Below are positions 6,634-11,397 of a DNA stretch of 11,397 nt, in pieces (the stretch's first letter is position 1; each line of letters starts with the position of its first letter). The translations under genes were made by a program, and so were the position numbers. The stretch is from an uncultured Cryptobacterium sp. GTDB lineage: Bacteria; Actinomycetota; Coriobacteriia; Coriobacteriales; Eggerthellaceae. The stretch is taken from contig USIG01000049.1 of assembly GCA_900554685.1 (NCBI GenBank), forward strand, positions 1 to 11,397, in the 5' to 3' direction. The notes beneath the pieces are model-generated. The model worked only from the letters and a program-made list of their open reading frames with translations. It had not been told where the DNA came from and ran no database searches.

Positions 6634-6990
6634 ATGACTGCTACCAATTCCTGCTGCGCTCAACAATCAAGTCAGGAAGCGGGCGACAAGCGTATGTGTG
6701 CTTGCCATTACAAAGAGACCGAACGTGCAGAAAAACTGCAAGCGGATGTCAAAAAGCGCCTTAACCGTGCAATTGGTCAGCTAAACGGCGTGAAGAACAT
6801 GATTGATGACAACCGCTACTGCGGGGATGTTCTGACTCAGCTTGCAGCGGCGGAAAGTGCGGTGCATTCAGCGGCTGAGCTTATTTTGCGTGACCACTTG
6901 GAAACGTGTGTAAAAGATCGCATTCAGCGCGGAGACGATGAGGTCATCGAAGAAGCAATGCGCCTTATCAAAAAGTTTGCACATTCGTAA
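6634..6990 (+). CDS. csoR: Copper-sensing transcriptional repressor CsoR
   Basis: This 118-residue CsoR/RcnR-family all-helical repressor shows the Cu(I)-binding triad Cys63, His88 and Cys92, with the 25- and 4-residue spacing of M. tuberculosis CsoR Cys36/His61/Cys65. The surrounding motifs RYCGDVLTQ and DHLETC are diagnostic, and Tyr62 precedes the first Cys as in that protein. Glu107 probably corresponds to the second-shell Glu81. Cu(I) binding releases the operator found 120 bases upstream. The start is the ATG at 6634 because AAAGGAG (6621-6627) precedes it by six bases; an in-frame TTG at 6550 has no ribosome site. The N-terminal 30 residues are an extension with extra Cys7, Cys8, Cys22, Cys24 and His25 that could also bind metal. 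copA follows after 120 bases. Confidence 0.95.
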   Translation: MTATNSCCAQQSSQEAGDKRMCACHYKETERAEKLQADVKKRLNRAIGQLNGVKNMIDDNRYCGDVLTQLAAAESAVHSAAELILRDHLETCVKDRIQRGDDEVIEEAMRLIKKFAHS

Positions 6991-7110
6991 GGCTCGCAAG
7001 ACAAGCAAGGCTTACGGAGAACAAGGTAGAGAAAGAAGAAACATTCTCAAAGTATTCTCAAGGCAAAGCTCTCGAACAGCGTTTTGATGAAATGACGAAT
7101 CAGGTGAACT

Positions 7111-9927
7111 ATGTCGGATAAACAGATTTTTGACATAACAGGAATGACCTGTGCGGCGTGTTCTGCCCGAGTTGAAAAAACTACGAATAAGGTAGAAGGC
7201 GTTCGGCAGGCAAGCGTAAATCTTTTAAAGAATTCAATGGAAGTTGAATTCGAACAAGATGCGAATATTTCAGCGGTAACTCAAGCGATTGAAACTGCTG
7301 TCGATAAGGCAGGCTATGGTGCTTTCCCGCGTGCTTCTAATCAGGCGGCTTCATATGGAGGATCGGCAGCAACAGGCCTAGGTGCGCATTCCTTGCAAAA
7401 TAGCTCTACAGCTCAGGTTAGCTCGGCTGGTCAAGGGGATGCCGAGCAGGCTTTTCTCGGGACTGATTCTGCAGCGAACAGGGCATCAAGCATTGCAGAA
7501 AAGGAGCAAAAAGCCATTTTTAAGCGACTGGTAATTTCGGTCATTTTCGCTGCGCCTCTTTTCTATATTTCTATGGGACATATGTTTGGCTGGCCATTGC
7601 CTGCTTTTTTCTTGGGCGAAGAAAATGCTCTTGTGTGGGCGTTAACGCTTTTTGTTTTGCTCATCCCGGTGATTTGCGTGAACTTCAAGTTCTTCCGTAT
7701 GGGGTTTAAAACTCTGATACATGGCGCACCAAATATGGATTCACTTATCGCGCTTGGCTCAGGTGCTTCTACTCTGTATGGCTTGTATGCGTTGTTCCAG
7801 ATGGCTTTTTATGCAGGTCATGGAGATTTGGGGCAGGTTCACGCCTATGCGATGAACTTATACTTTGAATCTGCGGCTTTGATTTTGACGCTCATTACCC
7901 TTGGCAAGTATTTCGAGGCGCGAGCCAAAGGAAAGACAACAGACTCCCTTTCCCAGCTGATGGATTTATCTCCTAAACAGGCTCTTCGTCTTGAAAATGG
8001 TACAGAAACACTAGTGGATGCTCGCGAGGTACGCGTTGGGGATGTTCTAGTCGTCAAAACAGGCGAATCGGTGCCGGTTGACGGAGTTGTGCTGGAAGGC
8101 GAAGGTTCGGTTGACGAATCGGTTATAACGGGCGAGTCGCTTCCTGTGACAAAGCGCGCAGGATCAGCGGTAACGGGAGCTACGGTTAATACGAGTGGCT
8201 GGTTTACCATGCGTGCAGAGCGCGTAGGGTCAGACACGGTCTTGGCGGGAATCGTCAAGTTGGTTGATGAAGCAACAAGCTCAAAGGCTCCTATTGAAAA
8301 ATTAGCCGACAAGATCAGTGGTGTTTTTGTTCCTGCGGTTATAGCTATTGCGATAGGTACCTTTATTGTTTGGATGGTTCTTGGTGCCGATTTCGCTACT
8401 GCTCTTTCGTACGCTATTTCGGTGCTGGTAATTTCTTGTCCCTGCGCACTTGGTCTTGCTACGCCAACAGCCATTATGGTTGGAACGGGTCGTGGTGCGG
8501 TCAACGGCATCTTAATCAAAGATGCGCAAGCTCTTGAAACGGCGCAGGGTGTTAAAACGGTTGTCTTTGATAAGACCGGAACGATCACGCAAGGAACTCC
8601 CCAGGTGACTGAGATCGCGATTGCTTCTGGATCTGCGCCGCAAGCACAAGCACAAGCACAGCCGCAAACAGGATCTGTGCCACTGCCAAAATCGATGGTG
8701 CGCTTTCAGCTTGAGAATAACGGTAAAACATCAGATATTTCTTCTGTTTTTGCTGCGACCTCTACTGAAACAAAGCAGGAATTAACTCATTTTCTGCAGG
8801 TGATAGGTGCGCTTGAAAATCACTCAGAACATCCTCTAGCTAAAGCTCTCATGCGTCTTGTAAAGCAAAGTGGTGTCTTCGTTTCTGAGGTAGAAAACTT
8901 TTCGCAAAGCGTTGGCGAAGGAATCATGGGTGAAGTCGAAGGGCGCCAGTGTTTTGTGGGTAATGCTCGCATGATGCAGGCGCGCGGTATTGCTGTTGAC
9001 CCAACGTGGACACAGGATCTTGCAGAGGCAGGGAAGACGGTTCTTTATCTTGCGCAGCAAAATACCCTTCTTGGGTATGTAGCAATAGCCGATGTGGTAA
9101 AGCCTACCAGCGCTGCTGCAATTAAGCGTCTCCATGATATGGGTATCAAAACGGTCATGTTGACAGGAGATGAGAGCCGTACCGCTGAGGCAATTCATAA
9201 ACAGGTTGGCACCGATAAAGTAATTGCGGGTGTGCTTCCTGCCGATAAAGAGCGCGTGGTTCGTGATCTCTCTAAAGAAGGCAAGGTCGCAATGGTGGGG
9301 GATGGCATCAACGATGCTCCTGCTCTTGCGCGTGCAGACGTTGGCATAGCAATCGGCGCAGGTACGGATATTGCACTTTCGAGTGCCGATATCGTGCTTA
9401 TGCATAGTGATTTGCTCGATGTACCGTCAGCGCTTGATTTGTCGCGTGCGACTTTGCGCAATATAAAACAAAATCTCTTCTGGGCACTGTTCTATAACGC
9501 TTTGTGCATTCCTATTGCAGCAGGTGTTCTTGCGTTTGCAGGCTTTAGTCTCAATCCCATGATTGCGGCGGCAGCGATGAGCTTTAGCTCGGTTTGCGTT
9601 GTAACGAATGCTTTGCGTTTGCGTCGTTGGAAGCCTTCGGTTTCTCATCAAGTAACCACGGATAGGAAGACAGAAGCAGAAGCAAAACCAGAAAATAAAC
9701 CCCAAGGAAAGGATGAATCAATGGAAAAAGTATTACATGTTGAAGGTATGATGTGCCAAAATTGCGTTTCTCATGTCAAAAAGGGACTTGAGCGTGTAGA
9801 GGGTGTTGAAGAGGCTCAGGTTGATTTGGAAGGAAAGAGCGCCACGGTAAAGCTCAGTGCAGATGTACCAGATCAAACGCTGATTGATGCAGTGGTGGAA
9901 GAGGGCTACGAAGCCAAGATCGCCTAG
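7111..9927 (+). CDS. copA: Cu(I)-exporting P-type ATPase CopA with C-terminal CopZ-like domain
   Basis: This 938-residue P1B-1 ATPase uses ATP to move Cu(I) out of the cytoplasm. Order of parts: N-terminal heavy-metal-associated domain with GMTCAAC (residues 11-17), a Ser/Ala/Gly-rich linker (about 74-130), membrane helices from about 138, actuator TGES (340-343), CPC membrane metal site (443-445), phosphorylated Asp487 in DKTGT, the HP motif (574-575), and GDGINDAP (730-737). Tyr795-Asn796 and M823-x2-SS in the last helices are the Cu(I)-specific signature. Two features are unusual. Between DKTGT and HP there are about 48 more residues than in E. coli CopA, including QAQAQAQPQ. After the last helix, a charged linker (about 840-870) leads to a second metal domain with GMMCQNC (879-885), the size of a free CopZ. 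A weak AGGTGA sits just before the ATG. It is co-transcribed with csoR. Confidence 0.96.
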   Translation: MSDKQIFDITGMTCAACSARVEKTTNKVEGVRQASVNLLKNSMEVEFEQDANISAVTQAIETAVDKAGYGAFPRASNQAASYGGSAATGLGAHSLQNSSTAQVSSAGQGDAEQAFLGTDSAANRASSIAEKEQKAIFKRLVISVIFAAPLFYISMGHMFGWPLPAFFLGEENALVWALTLFVLLIPVICVNFKFFRMGFKTLIHGAPNMDSLIALGSGASTLYGLYALFQMAFYAGHGDLGQVHAYAMNLYFESAALILTLITLGKYFEARAKGKTTDSLSQLMDLSPKQALRLENGTETLVDAREVRVGDVLVVKTGESVPVDGVVLEGEGSVDESVITGESLPVTKRAGSAVTGATVNTSGWFTMRAERVGSDTVLAGIVKLVDEATSSKAPIEKLADKISGVFVPAVIAIAIGTFIVWMVLGADFATALSYAISVLVISCPCALGLATPTAIMVGTGRGAVNGILIKDAQALETAQGVKTVVFDKTGTITQGTPQVTEIAIASGSAPQAQAQAQPQTGSVPLPKSMVRFQLENNGKTSDISSVFAATSTETKQELTHFLQVIGALENHSEHPLAKALMRLVKQSGVFVSEVENFSQSVGEGIMGEVEGRQCFVGNARMMQARGIAVDPTWTQDLAEAGKTVLYLAQQNTLLGYVAIADVVKPTSAAAIKRLHDMGIKTVMLTGDESRTAEAIHKQVGTDKVIAGVLPADKERVVRDLSKEGKVAMVGDGINDAPALARADVGIAIGAGTDIALSSADIVLMHSDLLDVPSALDLSRATLRNIKQNLFWALFYNALCIPIAAGVLAFAGFSLNPMIAAAAMSFSSVCVVTNALRLRRWKPSVSHQVTTDRKTEAEAKPENKPQGKDESMEKVLHVEGMMCQNCVSHVKKGLERVEGVEEAQVDLEGKSATVKLSADVPDQTLIDAVVEEGYEAKIA
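8641..8658 (+). repeat. Hexanucleotide microsatellite in copA
   Basis: Three exact CAAGCA units encode the QAQAQAQ stretch in the insertion of the nucleotide-binding domain. The repeat keeps frame, so gain or loss of a unit changes the protein by two residues only. Confidence 0.7.
9704..9723 (+). promoter_or_regulatory. Internal ribosome binding site and ATG for a possible free CopZ
   Basis: AAAGGA (9708-9713) lies seven bases before an in-frame ATG (9721-9723), codon 871 of copA. Starting here would give a 68-residue protein ([15 protein letters not shown] and onward), which matches the length and layout of a stand-alone CopZ copper chaperone. This ribosome site is better than that of copA itself. 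Production of the short protein is inferred. Confidence 0.45.
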
Positions 9928-9970
9928 TTTGCTATCTCGGTGGCTTTCTGTCCTCTTTTTCTGAAGAGCG

Positions 9971-10002
9971 TATATAGGGTTATAGGTCATTAACCCTATA
10001 TA
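9971..10002. repeat. Perfect 12-base inverted repeat downstream of copA
   Basis: TATATAGGGTTA (9971-9982) and TAACCCTATATA (9991-10002) flank an eight-base loop. It begins 43 bases after the copA stop. The tail TTTCC is short for an intrinsic terminator. It may be a first, weaker terminator hairpin, an RNA 3' stabiliser, or a protein-binding palindrome. Confidence 0.6.
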
Positions 10003-10017
10003 TTTCCTAGTACGCAA

Positions 10018-10049
10018 AATGGCTGCAGCGCTTATATGCTGCAGCCATT
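10018..10049 (+). terminator. Terminator of the csoR-copA operon, possibly bidirectional
   Basis: A perfect 12-base, G+C-rich stem AATGGCTGCAGC / GCTGCAGCCATT with an eight-base loop is followed by the T-rich GTTGTGTT on the plus strand. In the minus direction the stem is followed by TTGCG after ATT, so it could also stop transcripts of the convergent Cys-rich gene. Confidence 0.75.
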
Positions 10050-10215
10050 GTTGTGTTAGGTATCGGCTCCTGTCGTATTCGACCCAAGAGCCATTATGCT
10101 TTGTTTAGCAACCTGATAAAAAGTCTGTTGCGTCAGGTTTCCGTTAAAGGCTTATTGCGAAAAGCTTGCCTCTATTCTGCCTCTATAAGTCCGATGTAAT
10201 AAACAGACTTACGAC

Positions 10216-10866
10216 TTACTTGGACTCTTTGGCTGCTTTTGCGTGCTCCATGATCTCGTGGGGAGATTCAAAATCATCGAATCGTGCACTGCCAGGAGCT
10301 TCCATGCGATCAAGGGGCAAAATGACCAAACCAATATTGTCCACATACGCATAGATTTCCATGCCGCGCTTGCAGCGGAAGGTACACTCGATACAAGGGT
10401 TTTTATCGCAGTAAGCAAAGGCGTCCTCATCAGCAAGGCCAAATACCATGGGAGGCCATTTCTTAGGAGATACATATTTGGTCATGATTCCCGTAAAGGT
10501 TTTCAAGGCAAACCAGCGAGGCTTGCATGTTGAATCGACTGACTTCCAGTCGATTTTTACGCAGTTATTATTCAATCCACCCATAATTTGGTAGTTGAGC
10601 TTAAAGCGATCTTCCACCTCTTGAGCAGCAATAGGCTCAAGCTTTTCCATGGGCTTGCCGCAGCAGGTGAGCTGATATTCGACATGAGCGTACGAGGGTT
10701 CAAAAATCAGTGAACGTTCACCGTCGTTAATTAAAGTATTGTCAACAGCGCCGTCGATGCCCTGAACAACCGCACCGCATTCAGTGCAATGAAAGTAAGG
10801 AATATGAGCAGACGTTACGCGTGGTTTCCAGGTAGCGTGAGTACGGGTGGGGCTATATTCTGCCAT
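10216..10866 (-). CDS. Cys-rich desulforedoxin/desulfoferrodoxin-like protein
   Basis: The 216-residue cytoplasmic protein has no signal peptide or membrane segment. Near the N-terminus HCTECG (Cys27, Cys30) and CCGKPM (Cys68, Cys69) match the rubredoxin-like Fe(Cys)4 site of desulforedoxin and of desulfoferrodoxin centre I, with a longer loop between the pairs. The remainder can be loosely aligned with the superoxide reductase core: KYVSPKKWPPMVFGL resembles its KFLKPGDAPEAFFAI segment, and FAYCDKN its REYCNLH. In that alignment the iron-binding histidines are not conserved. Instead there is a dense cysteine cluster C-x4-C-x2-C-x3-C (153-165). A redox or iron-related role is likely; superoxide reductase activity is doubtful. 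The ATG at 10864-10866 is preferred over the adjacent TTG because AGAGG (10874-10878) sits seven bases before it. It converges on copA and has no partner gene in the window. Confidence 0.6.
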   Translation of the reverse strand: MAEYSPTRTHATWKPRVTSAHIPYFHCTECGAVVQGIDGAVDNTLINDGERSLIFEPSYAHVEYQLTCCGKPMEKLEPIAAQEVEDRFKLNYQIMGGLNNNCVKIDWKSVDSTCKPRWFALKTFTGIMTKYVSPKKWPPMVFGLADEDAFAYCDKNPCIECTFRCKRGMEIYAYVDNIGLVILPLDRMEAPGSARFDDFESPHEIMEHAKAAKESK

Positions 10867-10894
10867 CAAAATACCTCTTCTCTCGGCAGTAGAT

Positions 10895-10967
10895 AGGACT
10901 TAAAGGAACAAAGTTCGGTAAGGAACAGGTTCGGATTCTGTTGCCTGAAGTCCTTATGAAGTCCTTA
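10895..10967 (-). repeat. Two pairs of tandem repeats upstream of the Cys-rich gene
   Basis: An 11-base unit TGAAGTCCTTA occurs twice head-to-tail (10946-10956, 10957-10967), and its core appears inverted as AGGACTT at 10895-10901. Between them, AAGGAACAAAGTTCGGT (10903-10919) is followed directly by the near copy AAGGAACAGGTTCGGA (10920-10935). They lie 29 to 101 bases before the start of the Cys-rich gene, where a regulator could bind, although a TACAAT at 10995-10990 (minus) might place them in the leader. Confidence 0.6.
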
Positions 10968-11135
10968 TTTGGATATTTCTGCGTGTCACATTGTAATGCG
11001 CGATGAGCAAGATTGCACCGAGTGTATCAATAGTGTTTCTATTAAATCCATAATTTAATGAATTTCATAATTGAGCTTAGAACGAATCGTTTTTTGCGGA
11101 TTGATTCGCAGTGAGGCGATGCTTAGGGCTCGTTC
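10968..11135. other. A+T-rich divergent intergenic segment with small palindromes
   Basis: No gene is supported here. ATTAAAT (11041-11047) / ATTTAAT (11053-11059) overlaps the palindrome ATGAA-T-TTCAT (11058-11068). CGAATC (11083-11088) can pair with GATTCG (11103-11108). These lie 70 to 95 bases upstream of the crotonase-gene promoter and could be operator sites. Confidence 0.4.
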
Positions 11136-11165
11136 TTGACAGATCGCACTAGAAAAAACTACGAT
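11136..11165 (+). promoter_or_regulatory. Promoter of the crotonase-family gene
   Basis: A perfect -35 TTGACA (11136-11141) is followed after 18 bases by TACGAT (11160-11165), which matches four of six -10 positions. It predicts a leader of about 40 bases before the ATG at 11211. Confidence 0.6.
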
Positions 11166-11210
11166 TTGTAATACTAAAACCAAGAATCCCGATACGGAAG
11201 GGGAGCGCGC

Positions 11211-11397
11211 ATGAGCGTATATCAGGAGGCATACTGCCTGCCCGAATTCAAGTATGAGTACGAGCGCCTGAAGGTAGACGTTCGTGGTCCTATCCACGTT
11301 GTTTCTTTCGATGACGCTGCTAACCTCAATGCAATGTCTTACCAGCAGATGGCTGACTTCAATGATTATTTGAAGAAGGTTCGCATGGACCCAGAAT
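11211..11397 (+). CDS. Enoyl-CoA hydratase/isomerase (crotonase) family protein, partial (N-terminus only)
   Basis: Only 62 residues are visible. The segment GPIHVVSFDDAANLNAMSYQQMADFNDYLKKVRMDPE fits the crotonase N-terminal strand, the N-A-x-S motif near the acyl-CoA site and the following helix. Family members hydrate, isomerise or cleave acyl-CoA thioesters. The oxyanion-hole and acid residues lie beyond the edge, so the reaction cannot be named. The ATG at 11211 has AAGGGGAG (11198-11205) five bases upstream. Codons are strongly biased (GTT, CGT, AAG, TTC, ATC), which suggests high expression. About 20 residues before the core strand form an N-terminal extension (MSVYQEAYCLPEFKYEYERL). 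Confidence 0.65.
   Translation, partial: MSVYQEAYCLPEFKYEYERLKVDVRGPIHVVSFDDAANLNAMSYQQMADFNDYLKKVRMDPE

Noticed and set aside
6987..7018. Hairpin CGTAAG / CTTACG just after csoR as a terminator
   Set aside because: The stem is short with an inner mismatch and has no U-run. copA follows in the same direction without its own clear promoter, so read-through is more likely.
7845..8588. 247-residue minus-strand open frame opposite copA
   Set aside because: It is the antisense shadow of copA, with Ser/Thr/Pro/Ala-rich translation typical of reverse-frame artefacts.
8836..9405. 189-residue minus-strand open frame opposite copA
   Set aside because: It is antisense to the conserved P-type ATPase domain, has no ribosome site, and its cysteine-rich look derives from reverse-reading of GCA/GCG-rich codons.
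10110..10139. Hairpin AACCTGA / TCAGGTT as terminator of the Cys-rich gene
   Set aside because: The stem is only seven bases with a 16-base loop, and no U-run follows on the minus strand.
11055..11297. 80-residue minus-strand open frame overlapping the crotonase start
   Set aside because: It overlaps the promoter and 5' end of a better supported plus-strand gene and has no ribosome site or family likeness.

Overview
The window reads as chromosomal DNA of a Gram-positive, probably anaerobic bacterium. Three things point that way: strong Shine-Dalgarno sites, a CsoR/CopA copper module, and a PgdA-type wall deacetylase together with a desulforedoxin-like iron protein. Protein style and moderate base composition suggest a Coriobacteriia-type actinomycete, but that placement is an impression, because no rRNA or marker gene is present. 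I see no tRNA, rRNA, CRISPR array, insertion sequence or phage gene.

Left part (1-3914, all minus strand): a three-gene carbon operon, transcribed pyruvate kinase -> rhamnulokinase -> sugar isomerase of the arabinose/fucose-isomerase superfamily. The isomerase runs off the left edge. The pyk stop codon directly abuts the rhaB start. A leader of about 120 nt before pyk holds two mutually exclusive hairpins, the second ending in a short U-run, so attenuation is possible. The operon would isomerise and phosphorylate a deoxysugar such as L-rhamnose and supply the last ATP-forming step of glycolysis from the same transcript.

Middle (4081-6189, minus): a stand-alone gene for a membrane-anchored NodB-family polysaccharide deacetylase with a very long, repetitive, disordered cytoplasmic N-terminus, closed by a clear terminator.

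Copper module (6484-10049, plus): a near-perfect CsoR operator lies inside a promoter, followed by csoR and copA. CopA carries a CopZ-like metallochaperone domain fused at its C-terminus, and that domain has its own good ribosome binding site and ATG. The likely logic is that CsoR releases the promoter when it binds Cu(I), CopA exports Cu(I), and the CopZ-like part delivers it, possibly also as a separate small protein. Hairpins end the unit.

Right part: a minus-strand gene (10216-10866) encodes a Cys-rich protein with a desulforedoxin-type iron site and a possible degenerate superoxide-reductase-like core. Its upstream region has two pairs of tandem repeats. A plus-strand crotonase-family gene begins at 11211 behind a good promoter and runs off the right edge.

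I did not find a clearly new multi-gene system. The best leads are the CopA-CopZ fusion with an internal start, the degenerate desulfoferrodoxin-like protein, the pyk-led sugar operon with its leader, and the unusual isomerase/RhaB pairing.
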